Assembly (NCBI GenBank): GCA_963971425.1
Contig: OZ020524.1
Coordinates: 19,707,022-19,771,021 of the forward strand
From: Bryoerythrophyllum caledonicum
Lineage: Eukaryota > Streptophyta > Bryopsida > Pottiales > Pottiaceae
Direction of reading: 5' to 3'
Length of the DNA: 64,000 nucleotides
Shown: positions 11,258 to 23,959 of the stretch, one piece after another
How positions within the stretch are numbered: the first letter of the stretch is position 1
Layout of the letters: every line of letters starts with the position of its first letter
The notes under the pieces: generated by a model
Seen by the model: only the letters and a program-made list of their open reading frames with translations
What the model was told of the DNA's origin: nothing
The model's database searches: none
Translations under genes and position numbers: made by a program

Positions 11258-14200
11258 GGAATTCTCATGTCCCACATACGTTCACGGTGTCCTACTAATC
11301 CTTCCAAGCCCCTTACGATGGCTGCTACTGGCGATGAAGGCTCGGGAAAAGGAGCAGCCCGGGACTAAACACTTGGAAGCAGTACCCGGGCACTAATAAA
11401 GAGGCACATAATACACCTCTATGCCCAAACTCAAATGACTCTACTACATGTAACTACTCTTATATAAATAAAGAAAATTATATTTTGGCTTTATGTGTCC
11501 CTGCTACCATAGATATGAAGAAACATCTGACAATGAATGTGCATATGAACAATGTGTCGGCCGTGGCGCTTGTGGACTCTGGTGCAACGGGAGTGTTCAT
11601 GCACCCCGACTTTGCCAAACGATGTAATGCTACCATCAAGTTGAAAGCTACCCCACGGGAGGTCCGCGTCATTGACGGCCGAATTATCAGTTCTGGACTC
11701 ATCACTCACAAAACAACCGTGGACTAGACCGTGGGAGGTCATCAGGAGAAGCTACTTGCGGACATTACCAACACGGGGCGCTACGACTGTATCCTTGGCA
11801 CCCCTTGGCTTGTCCGCCATGATCCAACCATCCGGTGGTCTCAGCAAAAGGTGTTGTTCGACTCTCTCTATTGCCAACATATGTGTTTCAGTGGCTTACT
11901 CTAGGAGGAAGGCCACGAGGAGAAACCAACAAATTATCGACCACGAACGACTGCCCCCACCCGGGTGTCGGCGACAGTATTCCATCAATTAACACGGGAA
12001 GCAGCAATTTATTGCGTGGAGATTTCTGAGGTGACCTCTGTCAAGCCCGCACCTATTCCGGCGGTGTATGCAGACTTAAGCGATGCTTTCAGTGAAGAGG
12101 CGGCTAACGAGCTTCCAAACCATGGCCCCGCGGACATGAAGATAGACTTCAAGGAAGGCCAAGAACCTCGTAATACGGGATTGCATCCTATGTCCCCGAT
12201 TGAGTTGGAGGAGCTTCGACGCTATCTCGAGGAAAACTTGGGCAAAGGGTGGATCCGGCGGTCCAAGTCCCCCGTTTTAGCCCCTATTGTTTTCGCCAGG
12301 AAGAAGGACGACTCTATTCGATTTTGCGTAGATTATCGCAACCTCAACAATGTCACGGTGCGAAACCGTTACCCATTGCCCTTGATTCCGGAGCTCACAG
12401 ACCGCCTAACTGGTGCAAAAATATTTTCAAAGCTGGATGTTCGCCAAGCTTATCATAGAATCCGCATGGCTCCTGGGCATGAATTCAAGACAGCTCTTAA
12501 AACTCGTTATGGGCTATATGAGTATTTGGTCATGCCATTTGGGTTAACCAATGCCCCGGCACAATTCCAAGCTCTCATGCAAAATATTTTCAGCGACCTA
12601 TTAGACATCTCAGTGGTGGTTTACTTGGATGATATACTTATTTTTTCTACCAATTTAGAGGCTCACCAAGCCGTGGTTCGCGAGGTCTTGAAGAGATTAC
12701 ACAAGCATGGCCTTTATGCAAAGGCCGCCAAGTGTGAATTTCATAAAGACTCAATCGAATTTCTGGGCATGACAGTATCTGCTAGCGGCCTTCAGATGTG
12801 TGTCAAGACAAAGTTCAAGTTATTAAGGATTGGCCGACTCCAACAACGGTGAAAGAACTCCAAGCGTTTCTTGGTTTTACAAAATTTTACAGACGCTTTA
12901 TAGTGGACTATTCACACGTTGCAGTTCCCCTGACAAACTTAACACAAAAAGGCTAGCGTTTTCAGTGGACCCCTACGGCCGATGCTGCTTTCACAGATCT
13001 TTGGTCCCGGTTCCTCAAGGCCCCGGTATTAATCCACCCCAACTTCGAGCAACCATATGTGGTAGAGACAGACGCTTCCGACACAGCCACCGGGAGCATC
13101 CTGTCTCAAAGGGGTGATGATGGACATCTTCATCCATGTGCATATCGAAGTTCTAAGATGAACCCAGCTGAAAAAAACTATGACATTTACGACAAGGAAC
13201 TTTTGAGCATTGTGCTAGCATTCCAGGATTGGCGCGTTTACCTAGAGGGCTCCCCCCACCAGGTTCGTGTCATTTCCGATCATAAAAACTTAGAACAATT
13301 TCTATTTACAAAACATCTCAACAGGCGTTAAGCTCGTTGGTCTGAGATGCTTTCGGCCTTTGATTTGGCCATCCACCACCGGCCAGGCTCTTTGAATGGA
13401 AGGGCAGATGTATTATCTCGACGCGTAGATGTCACGGATGGGACAGATGAGGAGCCTCGGCCTTCTTTGCGCCTAGCTTACTTGGAAAGACTTGAGCCGG
13501 TGTGGACCGACGCGCGCATCTTTACTTAGATAAAGGCAAGCCTAAGAGAGGACTCCAAGCTTAGGCCAATATTGGCGTTCTTTGAAAGCAACCCAGAGGC
13601 AGACCTGCAGACATTCGCCGTCGGTTCCGGGCTTACTCATGGGAGGACGGCCTTCTCCGTTTCGAAGGGGCGGTTTTTGTTCCCGACCACAAGGAACTCC
13701 GCCGTCAGATTTTGCGCTCGCGCCACGACGCCCCTGCTGCAGGCCACGAAGGACGTGCCAAGACCCTCGAGCTAGTGTCTCGGGATTTTTATTGGCCAAC
13801 ACTGTGCCGTTATGTTCACCGCTACATCGATGGTTGTGACACCTGCCAATGTTCCAAGCCCACCCACCATGCTCGCTACAGGCTTTTGCAACCTATTCCC
13901 GCCGCCGACGCTCCTTGGAAAAAAGTAACAGTAGATTTTATTGTTAAACTTCGTATGAGTAGTGGTTATGATTCTATATTAGTGGTTGTGGACAAAAATA
14001 CCAAGCTGGCTCATTTTATTCCTACGACAGAAACCATTGGTGCTAATGGCACGGCGTCACTATATTTACAACACATATGGAAACTTCACGGTACTCCCCA
14101 AGACATTAATTCTGACAGGGGGACTGTTTTTTATCTCAAAGTTCATGCGCCGCTTATGTCAACTCCTATGTATTAATCCTTCTACAACTACGGCGTTCCA

Positions 14201-14765
14201 TCCTCATTCCAACGGGCAAACAGAAAGAATAAACCAGATCTTGGAACAATATTTGCATATGTTCACTACTCGACGTCAGGATGACTGGGCCGACTTGTTT
14301 CCGTTACCAGAATTTGCATATAATAACTCCACTCATTCATCGACCGGCTTCTCCCCGTTTTATGCAACATACGGGTATCATCATGTATTATCTTTCACTA
14401 CTCCGACCTCGACCACCGTTCCGGCAGCAGAGGACCGCATAAGGCACCTTCAAGAGGTACACAACGAGGTGAAGACTATGATCGACCTTACAGGTGTGCG
14501 AGCCCGATGCTATTACAACCAAGGAGTGCAGGTTCAACCCACATTCCAAGTTGGTGAGAAGGTATTCCTACGACATGAGAATATTTCAACGACAGCTCCT
14601 TCCAAGAAATTGGCATCACGATTCCTCGGCCCATTTCCAATTATTGCCAGGCTTTTTGACTTGGTTTACAAGCTTAAGCTCCCCAAGACCCTCCGAATTC
14701 ATGATGTGTTTCACGTCAATCTTCTACAACGGCACTACGAGGACACCATCGAGGGGCGGCGTTGA

Positions 14766-14928
14766 CAACCTCCTCCACCGATTATTACGCCCGACGGGGA
14801 TGTTCAGTGGGAGGTTCATGCTGTCTTGGACTCTCGGCTGCACGGCTGGTGGCGGAAGCTACAGTATTTAATCAGTTGGGAAGGATATGGGCTCGAGGAA
14901 AACTCTTGGGAACCAGTGGAGAGTCTGT
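14766..14928 (+). pseudogene. Chromodomain tail of the gypsy integrase
   Basis: The frame continues past a TGA at 14766 with QPPPPIITPDGD, then a chromodomain with YLISWEGYG and NSWEPVESL before a stop. The aromatic and WEP positions of the chromodomain are kept. In chromoviruses this module directs integration to heterochromatin marks. The single stop separating it from the integrase suggests recent decay. Confidence 0.75.
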
Positions 14929-15037
14929 AGAATGCGGTTGACGCGGTTCGGGATTTCCACCGCTGGCACCCGGATGCGGTAGGATCAACCCCGCTTAGGA
15001 GGAGGGCCCGCAACCTTCGACCTTATGGGGGGGGTAA

Positions 15038-15240
15038 TGTTACGAGTAGACACTCGTCTGGACTTACTAGTGCTTAGCAAAGAGGTAGTTAGAACGGTTG
15101 TGGTGTCTTCCTTATAGCAAGTGAGAGGAGGCCTTCCCTCTCACTTGTCATCTTGTTTACTTATGAATATTACTAAAGAATATCCTGTAAGAAACCTTGG
15201 TTTATGATGTAAGAGCGTCGACATGAATGGATCCCTAACA
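15038..15240 (+). repeat. 3' LTR candidate of the gypsy element
   Basis: The 203-bp segment starts TGTTACG and ends CCCTAACA. It follows a run of G residues that could be the polypurine tract. No second copy was found upstream, so the LTR assignment rests on position and TG/CA ends. Confidence 0.55.
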
Positions 15241-15244
15241 CCGT

Positions 15245-15345
15245 GCTACTTCTCATTTGCAACTTTCAAATGGCCATAAGTCATTCAAATTTTGTCCGAA
15301 TTGTGCATATGAGATGTTTTTTGGCATCTAAATTTTCTATAAATG
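15245..15345. repeat. Second copy of a 100-bp block also at about 10662-10760
   Basis: TGCTACTTCTCATTTGCAAC, TTCAAATGGCCATAAGTC and ATGAGATGTTTTTTGGCATC occur in both blocks with only a few differences. The blocks bracket the gypsy element. A normal retrotransposon target duplication is 4-6 bp, so this is a separate duplication. Confidence 0.85.
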
Positions 15346-15673
15346 CCGAAAACACCTCATATGTCCAATTAGGATAAAAATTGAGTGAGTTACGGCGATT
15401 TGAAAGTTGTTGATGAGATACTATGACAGCCCTCGACTTCTGGACCTTTTTCTTCACTTCTACTATTGATACACTAAATGTGCACAAGTGAAAGAAATAA
15501 TTTTATTATTTTTACCAAAATTGACAAATAGTGTAGTAGTTGGCATTTAGTGTATGGTTATGTCACTACACTAAATGCCTCATTTGCAATTGGTGTATGG
15601 ATTCACATTTAGTGTATACTACGCTAAATATAAATTTTAGTGTAGTGGCAATTGACCTCTAGACCAAGGGCCC

Positions 15674-16115
15674 GGGCTAGATCACATCTTGTTTCAGCTG
15701 GGCCTTGCCTCTCCCACGCCTTCTTGACTGCCCGGTCTCCCTGTCCGCACTTGCATTAGAACTCTCTTCATTAGGAACCCATCCCCGAATTGAAGTTGGT
15801 TGCCAAAGATTCATAGGAGCTCATGGAGGATACAAAAGACTCTCTAGCTGATGATGATGATGCTAAGGTAGTGAAGGAATATACTAGGATGAGACATGCT
15901 ATGTCCATCATTGGAGAGCATTCAATTAATAAGAAACTTATTTACAACCAATTTTGCATCCTCCATGATCTCCTATGAATCTTTGGCAGCCAACTATAAT
16001 TCGGGGATGGGTTCCCAATAAAGAGAGTTCAAATGCAAGTGTGGGTAGGAAGACTAGGCAGTTAAAAAGGCGTGGATGAGGTAGTGCCCAGCTGAAACAA
16101 GATGTGATCTAGCTC
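15674..16115. mobile_element. Fold-back element with about 160-bp inverted arms
   Basis: The arm 15674-15832 contains GATCACATCTTGTTTCAGCT, ACTCTCTT and AACCCATCCCCGAATT. It is repeated in inverse complement at about 15956-16115. About 120 bp separate the arms. No frame of interest lies inside. This could be a fold-back transposon or an inverted duplication able to form a long hairpin transcript. Confidence 0.75.
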
Positions 16116-16162
16116 AGGCCGAGACCAAGAGTGTGAATCTCCCCCTTACTACAAGAGGTGTC

Positions 16163-16490
16163 AATTTCTAAGGGAGAGGCACCCAATTCCAATCGCTTAA
16201 GCCCATTGGGGACTCAAATGACATTGTATGTCAAAAACATTTATTCAAAAAGATGCGGATTAGGAATGAAACTCAACAAATATTTTTTCAAATTTAATCA
16301 CTAAGATTTGGAATTGATATAGAATTTAAAAGCCCAAAAACCACCGGAGCCAATAATCAAACTGTAGAATAGGTGAGATTTGGTGCCCTACTTTGCCCAA
16401 TCCCAATAAGTGAGAGTGAGTATAAAGAGAGAAGCCATGCCATGGACAACCAACTCATGGAGCTACCCAATGCTGATAATGACTTTGAGT
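16163..16490. repeat. Repeat family A, inverted copy
   Basis: It begins GAGGCACCCAATTCCAATCG and matches the reverse complement of 19190-19505, including CATGGACAACCAACTCATGG. The copy fades at about 16490, inside the region where the complete copy reaches its other end. Confidence 0.7.
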
Positions 16491-16736
16491 GCCTAGACCT
16501 TAATGCTCACATCATGGTGTTCAAAATATCCATGATACAAGTGTGTAAGTCTATTTATGACATTCCTAGTGTCATAATGACTCAACATGTGTTGCAGTTT
16601 TATTCATGGTTGTACACAAAAGCCTTCTTTCCATAACCAGAAGTCAAAGCATTAGATTTTAGTATGTTGTTGGGCTTTTGGGCCAAACCATAAGCCACCT
16701 CCTAGAAAGCAATATTCTGATGAGAATCTGAATTTT

Positions 16737-17438
16737 TTTTTTTTTTTTTTTGGCACAAAAACAAAACGAATTTTGAATTGCAAGGAACCAAAGGGAACCA
16801 ACAAAAAACACAGAAGCACGCCAAGACCGGCAGCGCAGAGACAACAAAACCGGAACCTAATGAAACTCACTAACCTAAACAACCCGATTATCCTGTCTCC
16901 TACATAAGGCCTTGTTACACCCCCACTTGGATTCGAAATTACTTGTAGCTTTGGCCCTGTTCATCTCCGAGTTGGCCGTGCGAATCCTGTCCCAGGCAAT
17001 CCTGCCGTAGTCAGTGAGCCCTTGCCAGATCACGTTTTCAATCCTGTAAGGAGTCCAACGGTGTTGATTAAACACCCAGTCATTTCGAACAATCCACAAA
17101 GTCCAGATGGTGATGCCACGAAGCAGCAACCAGAACCTGCTAAGTTTTCCAAATTTACGGGGAGGGCGAGAGGCAAACAAGGCTTGTTGGAGGGTGGGGA
17201 GATCCCATCTCTGAGTAGGAGAATTGCTGATGTGCTGGAGGGCTCTGACCACATAGAGCCAAGTGGAGCGCGCCTGCGGGCAGGTCCAAAATCTGTGCAC
17301 AATGCTCTCAGTTTCCCCTTGGTCACAGATCCTACAGGTAGCGTCAATATTTGGAGAAGCCTGGCTTCTCCACTGATTGACCGCGATAGCCTTGTGCCAA
17401 AGCTGCCAGATCAAGCCAGCTTCTTTCCCAGTTCTCTC
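16737..17438 (-). mobile_element. 5'-truncated L1-type LINE, 3' end with zinc-binding domain and poly-A
   Basis: The minus-strand frame (17471-16875) encodes the C-terminal zinc-binding region of plant L1 reverse transcriptases (CRICDQGETESIVHRFWTCP). An ISNSPTQRW linker and WLLLRGITIWTLWIVRNDWV follow. A run of 18 T at the left end is the poly-A tail on the minus strand. The 14-bp sequence AGAATCTGAATTTT stands at both borders (16723-16736 and 17439-17452) and is the target site duplication. The element is therefore a recent, 5'-truncated insertion of about 0.7 kb. Confidence 0.88.
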
Positions 17439-17648
17439 AGAATCTGAATTTTCTGTGGGATATGTGTACAACCCCGAAATGGAAAAAGTACCGAATTGGG
17501 TTTCTGCCTGCTAATCTTGGGTATGTTCCCATGGTTCCAGCTCATATGTAATTTTCATTAAATTTTGTACAAAGATGCAAGAAGAGAAGAGGTGTATGGG
17601 AATCTTTTTTTATTCTCATTGGAGCCATGGAAAAAAGTAATGTCATCT

Positions 17649-18592
17649 TTACCCCCAAACGGACCAAGTGTTAAAAATGGGCTTTTTGAAAGTTCGGTCA
17701 GGTTCCTATGGTATCAATTTCCAACAGATCTCTTTGAAATTTTTACTATAGAAGGACTTTATCAAGACCTCAGTGAAAGAACAATTTTTTCCTAAATCTC
17801 ACATACGATGAAAAAGTTATAGGGTTTTGAATTTCAAATGGGAGAGGAGACACTTTGGACACCGCCAAAAACTTTTGCTAGGACACTCTATTGAAAGTGA
17901 AATTTTCAATGCTAGCAAGTAATATTTTCCCCTTCATATTGTCAATAAAAGTTCTTGTCTTTAGTGGAAAATAGCATATGAACCCAAGTCAAACATTTTC
18001 ACACATTGTCAGGCAAGGTACCAAAAAAATTCTTCCTTTCCACATAAAACTTAGAGATCTTCATATTTTTTACTTTCTTTTTTTCCCACAACAATACGTA
18101 GTGTAAATCTTCTTATTAACCATTCGGATTATCAATCCAAAACATATTATTTCACAAAAATTAAAATACAAATCGGTAATTTTTGAACCTCCACTCCTTG
18201 CACAATTGTTTTGAATATGCTACACCCCTCCTCTACCTCTAAACTTTGGTGTATAAGGAACTAACATCATGCTTAACACAATGGTAATGGATTTAGACCT
18301 TGTGTAGTGCAAAAATTTGACACCAAGTGAAGTCAAAGTTTGATGATCCACTATGATCCACTAAACGCAGGGAAGAAAATGAACCATTTGTTTTACTTTA
18401 AACACTATAATCTTTCAATTTGTGCCGTCAAAGTTATAATATTTTGTGAGTATGTTACTTAATAAGTTGCATTTGAGATCCTACGGTCAAATGTAGAAAT
18501 TAAAGTTTTTGTTTCCTTCTTTATTCATTGCACTAGAATCCAACATTTTTGAAGTGTTTTTGGTGTGAAATTGTCACAATATCGTAGGGGTC
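17649..18592 (-). mobile_element. TTAACCCC-TIR element, copy 2 (inverted)
   Basis: This is the reverse complement of the 8513-9457 and 23005-23957 copies. GGACCAAGTGTTAAAAATGG stands at one end and GGTGTGAAATTGTCACAAT near the other. It is diverged but nearly full length. Confidence 0.7.
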
Positions 18593-18599
18593 AAAGAAA

Positions 18600-19885
18600 A
18601 ACACTATTAAGTTCGGGCAAGTCAGGCAACTCCAAAAACTTTTACTATGACACTTTATTCAATAAGTGATACTATTTCCTTTCATATTTTCAAAACAAAA
18701 TCTTTTCTCTATGAAAAGATAGCAGTTTAAACCAAATCAAACATTTTCACACATTGTCATATATTGTCAGGCAAGGTACCAAAAACTTCTTCCTTTCCAC
18801 ATAAAATTGAGAAATCTTCATTTTATTTTTTTATTTTATTTTCCCAAACAATAGGTAGTGGATACCTACTTATAGTGTTTTTCTTTGACACAATAGGTAG
18901 TGGATACCTTCTTATAGTGTTTTTCTTTGACACAATAGGTAGTGGATACCTTCTTATAGTGTCTTATCGACCATTCGGATTATCGTTCTAAAACATATTA
19001 AATTCACAACAAAAAAAAAAAACTTGAATTGGCAATTTTTAAACCTCCACTGTGGTAGAGGCACCCAATTTCAATCGCCCACCCAATTCCGATGAGTAGA
19101 GTATGTATGGCATGGTGCATGAAAATGGCAAGTGCATGAAATGGTGCATGAAGTGACCCAAAATTGATAACTCAAAATTTGAAAACGCTGGTCATTATCG
19201 GCATTGGACACACCCTCCATGAGTTGGTTGTCCATGGCATGTCTTCTCTCTTTTTCTCACACTCACTTGTTGGCATTGGGCAAAGGAGGGCACCAAATCT
19301 CACCTACTCTACAGTTTGATTATGGGCTCCAGTGGTTTTTGGGCTTTTAAATTCTATATCAATTCCAAATCTTTGTGATTAAATTTGAAAAAATATTCGT
19401 TGAGTTTCATTCCTAATTCTACATCTTTCTACTTAAATGTTTTTGACATACAATGTCATTTGAGTCCCCAATTGGCTCAAGTGATCGGAATTGGGTGCCT
19501 CTACTTTACATGTACAATTTTTTTAAGTATGCTACACCCTTTCTCAACCACTAAAACTTGGTGTACAAGGAACTAATATCATGCTTGACATGATGGTAAT
19601 TAAATTAGACCATGTGTAGTGCAAATATATAACACCAAGTGAAGCCAAATTTTGTTGATCCACTAAACTCAAGTTTAAATATGAACTGTTATCTCTACTT
19701 CAAACACTATAATATTTCAATCCCTACGGCCAAAGTTGATGAAATATTTTAAGTATGTTTTGATTGAACTCCTACGATTGAAATTGGTAATAAAAGTTAT
19801 TGTTTCTTTCCTCACTCATTGCAGTAGATCAACAATTCTGAAGTGCTTCTGGTGTGAAATTGTCAAGGAAATTTAGATTAAGCTT
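18600..19885 (-). mobile_element. TTAACCCC-TIR element, copy 3, split by a family A element
   Basis: The left part runs to about 19052 and stops inside the phrase AACCTCCACT. The matching sequence resumes at about 19507 with GTACAATTTTTTTAAGTATG and ends near 19885. The inserted block is the complete family A element. A 54-bp unit, ATAGGTAGTGGATACC with TTATAGTGTTTTTCTTTGAC, is tandemly repeated about 2.5 times at 18850-18965. Confidence 0.65.
19053..19505. mobile_element. Complete family A element with inverted ends
   Basis: It begins GTAGAGGCACCCAATT and ends AATTGGGTGCCTCTAC, so the ends are inverted repeats. It sits inside the third TTAACCCC-TIR element, which dates it as younger than its host. 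It has no transposase. The target duplication is not clear. Confidence 0.7.
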
Positions 19886-21339
19886 TAGACCATCCGCAAA
19901 CCTGGTGGATGGCGTGGGGACAACACCTGGTGGATGGCGTGGGGACAACACCTGGTGAGCCTTCCACCGGAGAGCAAGCAACACAACTGGGGTTGTCGAG
20001 CTCCCAGGCACTCCCCAACTAGAGTCCAGTTTGCGGAGTTTTGTGCATGGTGAGTAGACTTCCCACCAATTTTCTGCGTACGAAGGAAGACGGTGAGCCG
20101 GATTTTGGCAATTTGAGGAGTTCAAACACAAACAACGACCAGGAACTTTTGGGGGCGAGACCTAGAGTGCAAGAATGTGAAAGAATGCAGTTGTAAGGTT
20201 GGATGACCCATAACCACCACAAATCCCATAATGGTGAAGGTAAAGTGTACCAAAACCACCACAGACCCACCCCATTTCCGAAATTTTAGGAAGTGAGATT
20301 TGATTGGGTGTTAGTTCATGATTGGTTCAAAGCTGCCGGTTTTTAGTCAATGCAGAAGTGGTTATTGGTACAACTTAGTGTGGAAATAGAGAGTATGGTA
20401 AGTCGAGGAATGGGTCACGGCTTACTATCCACTTTGAAAATTTGTAGCAATTTCAATATGAAGAAATAAATGGTCACGACAATTGCAATATTCATGAAAT
20501 CCTATTTTGAATTCCCAAAAAATGTCTTACCACGTATACAAACGCTATAAATAGGTCAGCAAGCTTAAGTTGGTGGTTATAGGTCATCCAACCTTAGCCG
20601 GGCTCACCAGGGCTTGCCCATCGTCGGGCTAATAATATCCTGGCCCTACCCTCTCCATTGTGACGAGGAGCGTGCCATAGGTGAGGATGCTCTTAGATAC
20701 TTACATGAGTCAGTCAATCCAATTTCCATAAGCTTGAGAACATAAGGCTGTACTAGATAGTCAAGTTTGACACTACATAGTCCTAAGACTCTCATGTTAG
20801 ATATTTTGTTTTGGCAAATAAGATTACTCTTGTAATTTGTTTTTCCTAGTAAAAAGGGTTTTATTGTAAGGTAAAGTTTATTTAATAAAATAATTTTAAA
20901 AATCAAACCAACCCCTTGAGTATAGTTGAATTTTGAAAAAATGGGGGAGATGACCTCCTTTTGTCACCCCATACTTAACCTCTAATAGACCATGCCTTGT
21001 AATTCACCAAAACCACCCTAAAATTGCCACTTTGAGATGAGATATTATTAGACATATCCAAACAACGTTTTACTATATTCAATCATTGGATCTTCAAGCT
21101 AACTACCACAAGAAGACACCCTAATTTTTTTGTAAACTTTGACCATACAGATTGAAAGATATATACATTTTATGGAAGAGGTGTAGGAAGCTGAGGTGAT
21201 CATGCCCATAATCGTCATCTTCATATTTCCGCTATTCTAAAATGATCCCATTTCCACCCTTTCAATCATTAATAGCTCCATATTAAAGTTTGCTACAGGT
21301 TATGACCCTTTACTTTTAGTCAACCCTTCTAGAGGTAAC
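19886..21339. other. No gene seen; contains a 26-bp tandem duplication
   Basis: CCTGGTGGATGGCGTGGGG is repeated two and a half times at about 19898-19960 with a 26-bp period. The rest has no recognisable frame, RNA gene or element ends. Confidence 0.45.
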
Positions 21340-21565
21340 TACACTAAAGTTGGTATTTAGTGTCAAGCATAGTGAATGACTTGTAAATGCTATAAGTCTT
21401 TTACTCTCGATTAATATCTTTACTAAGAGCATAACTATTCATACTATTTAGAGAGGAGAATCATTGTAAACACAAGTGATAAGAGTATTCATCAAGAGTA
21501 AAAACTTACAGCATTTACAAGCCATTTACTCTGGTTAACACTAAATACCAACTTTAGTGTTGTGG
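21340..21565. mobile_element. Small palindromic TIR element of the CTACACTAAA group
   Basis: The left end CTACACTAAAGTTGGTATTT is mirrored at the right end by AATACCAACTTTAGTGTTG. Inner phrases such as GCATTTACAAG are also inverted, so almost the whole 225 bp can fold back. This is a typical MITE structure with no coding capacity. Confidence 0.8.
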
Positions 21566-23004
21566 AAGAAAAAGACAGCTAAATATGGCAATCCACTTTG
21601 AAAATGCATAACTAATTTACATTTCATTGGAAGAGAAATAAACTCATGTGGATTGAAATCGTAATACTAAGTACTTTAACTAAAAATTGATTATTTTAAT
21701 TTAGCAACCCTTAAAATACAATTTGGCAATCATAGGACAATTTCCCTTACTAGTCAATGCGATAGGAACTTTAAGGGGCGCTTTACACTATGGACCATGA
21801 GGATTGACCAAGAGAAATCATTTATTTTCGTGGTCACGGCTCTTGGTCTAGAGTCGTGACCATGAAAAATGAAAAATCATTTTTTGAGTGTCTTGGTCAC
21901 TTCTCATAGTGTAAAGTGGATTTGGACCGGGACAAGTATGGGCTGATTTTTTAATGTATATTTACAAATCCAAGAAACAACTTAATTAAAAATAATAGAT
22001 AAAATAAATTTCAGCCAATCGTTGATTTTTATCTCAACGGTCCCCTTGATTTCCGTCGAGTCGGCCTATTTGCCTCGACCCAACTAAAAACCTATTGGAC
22101 CAAGACACATTATCCACTCGGCAAAAAATAGCATACTTAGGTAACCTCAAACTCCGTGGTCAATCTCCTTTTTCAAGGAAGTGTAAAGCAAACTTGGAGC
22201 GGGACCAGGAATGCTAGAATGCGAGCAGTGAGCAGTGAGCAATGAGCAATGAGCAATGAGTGGTGAGCAGTGAGCAATAAGCAATTTCTTTTCTTCAGTT
22301 GGGCACCCAATAACCACAGCTTCCGGGTGATTTACAAGGAAACAATTTTACATTGTGACCTATTTCCATGGTATGAAAAAATTTCCAAATGGGAGAAAAT
22401 TGGATTTAAAAACCCATAAATAAACTGTTTGGAGGATATTTGAATGAATGTAGATAGATGAATGTAGATGAATGATTTCTCATCTTATAGTTAAAAAAAA
22501 CATAACAGCTTATAAAATATTAGTAAAAGCTTTTTAGTCTCAGCCAGAGTTAAGCGACTACATAGAATGCAATAATTTCTTCATGTGATTTCAACACTAA
22601 TATTGGCGGTCTAAAGCAGCTTTCTGGTCAAGACCTGTGACTTTTGGTCGGAGCTAATGGGGTACCTAGTGGTAGAAATATGCTAAAGTGGCAACACACT
22701 TTGAAAATTCATAAGTGATTCGATTTTCATTGGAAAAACATGAAATCACTTGGGTTGAGAAAAAAACTTGAATCTCTTTCACTTAAAAATATCTTAGAAA
22801 TACTTTAGTTTTTAGTTTTGCATTTTCTTTAAAGTGGTGGTCATGGGACCAAAACTCTAGTTGTATCAAGAGAGAAGAAGCCAAGACAAACAAAGTTGAA
22901 AACAAACCGGCGAGTTGACATTAATTGACACAACATCTTCAGAATAGAAACTGCTTCTGACATATCTCTGATATTGATCTCTCATTGTTGGAAATTGAAA
23001 AATT

Positions 23005-23957
23005 TTAACCTCTAATGTACCGGGACAGTTTTACACCAATAGCACTTCAAAATTGTTGGATTCTAGTGCAATGAATAAAGAAGGAAACAAAAACTTTTAT
23101 TTCTAGTTCCGACCATGGGATCTCAATTAAGACTTATTAAATAATATACTCTCAAAATTTCGTAAACTTTGGCCACACGGATTGAAAGATTATAGTGTTT
23201 GAAGTCAAGCAAATGGTTCATTTTCTTCTCTGCGTTCAGTGGATGAGCAGACTTTGACTTCGCTTGGTGTCAAATTTTTGATTTACACATGGTCTAAATC
23301 TGTTACCATCTTGTTAAGCATGATGTTAGTTCCACATACACCAATTTTTAGAGGTAGAAGACGAGTGTAGCATATTCAAAACAACTGTGCAAGGAGTGGA
23401 GGTTTGAAATTTGTCAATTTACACTTTTAATTTTTGTGAAATTAATGTGTTTTTGATTGATAATCCGAATGGTAAATAAGAAGGTTTACACCACATATTG
23501 TTGTGGAAAAAATAAAAAGTGAAAATTATAAAGATATCTAGGTTTTATGTGGAAAAGAAGAAGTTTTTTTGGTACCTTGCCCGACATTGAGTGACAATGT
23601 GTGAAAATGTTTGACTTGGGTTGGTATGCTATTTTTCACTAAAGACAAGAACTTTTTTTGGACAATATAAAGGGAAATAATATTACTTGTGAGTATTGAA
23701 AATTTCACATTCAATAGAATGTCCTAGCAAAAGTTTTTGGAGGTGCCCGAGGTGCCCACTCTCCCCATTTGAAATTGAAATCTCTATAACTTTTTCATCA
23801 AATGTCCGATTTAGGGAAAAAAAAAATTTCCACTAAGGTCATGGTATTGCCTTTCTCTAGTAAAAATTTCAAAGAAGAATGTTGGAAATTGACACCATAG
23901 GAACCTGACCGAACTTTCAAAAAGCCCATTTTTGACACTTGGTCCTTTATGGGTTAA
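23005..23957 (+). mobile_element. TTAACCCC-TIR element, copy 4
   Basis: It starts TTAACCTCTAATGTACC and ends GGTCCTTTATGGGTTAA, and is about 950 bp long, collinear with the copy at 8513-9457. No coding sequence. Confidence 0.75.
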
Positions 23958-23959
23958 AA

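Larger units (their letters stand above)
11485..15240 (+). mobile_element. Ty3/gypsy chromovirus (Tcn1-like), 5'-truncated and decayed
   Basis: The order of domains is protease (LVDSGATGVFMHPDF, about 11560), reverse transcriptase (FCVDYRNLN at about 12322 and YLDDILIFS at about 12625), RNase H (VVETDASDTATGSIL at about 13060), a zinc-binding motif plus integrase (FHPHSNGQTERINQ at about 14200), and a C-terminal chromodomain. Several frameshifts and stops break the frame, for example near 12830, 13330, 14160 and 14766. A 3' LTR candidate (15038-15240, TGTTACG to CCTAACA) follows a G-rich purine tract. No gag and no matching 5' LTR are seen. The gypsy group with such a tail is known from fungi and mosses. 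Confidence 0.88.
10508..15644. mobile_element. CTACACTAAA-type TIR element split by a chromovirus
   Basis: The left end at about 10508 reads CTACACTAAAATTTATG with TTAGTGTAG behind it. The right end at about 15622-15644 reads TATAAATTTTAGTGTAG. Inner TTAGTGTA motifs at both sides match the other elements of this group. The interior holds a tandem array, a 100-bp duplicated block on each side, and a Ty3/gypsy retrotransposon. The pairing of these two ends is inferred from end similarity. Confidence 0.55.

Noticed and set aside
10844..11307. Three overlapping minus-strand open frames with EFYIGILYRN repeats
   Set aside because: They follow from a 13-bp tandem repeat without stops. The same peptide appears in all frames, so this is not a gene.
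22216..22285. Possible CRISPR-like short repeats (GAGCAGTGAGCAATGAG)
   Set aside because: The units are 7 bp, contiguous and without unique spacers, in a nuclear plant-type genome. This is a simple microsatellite.
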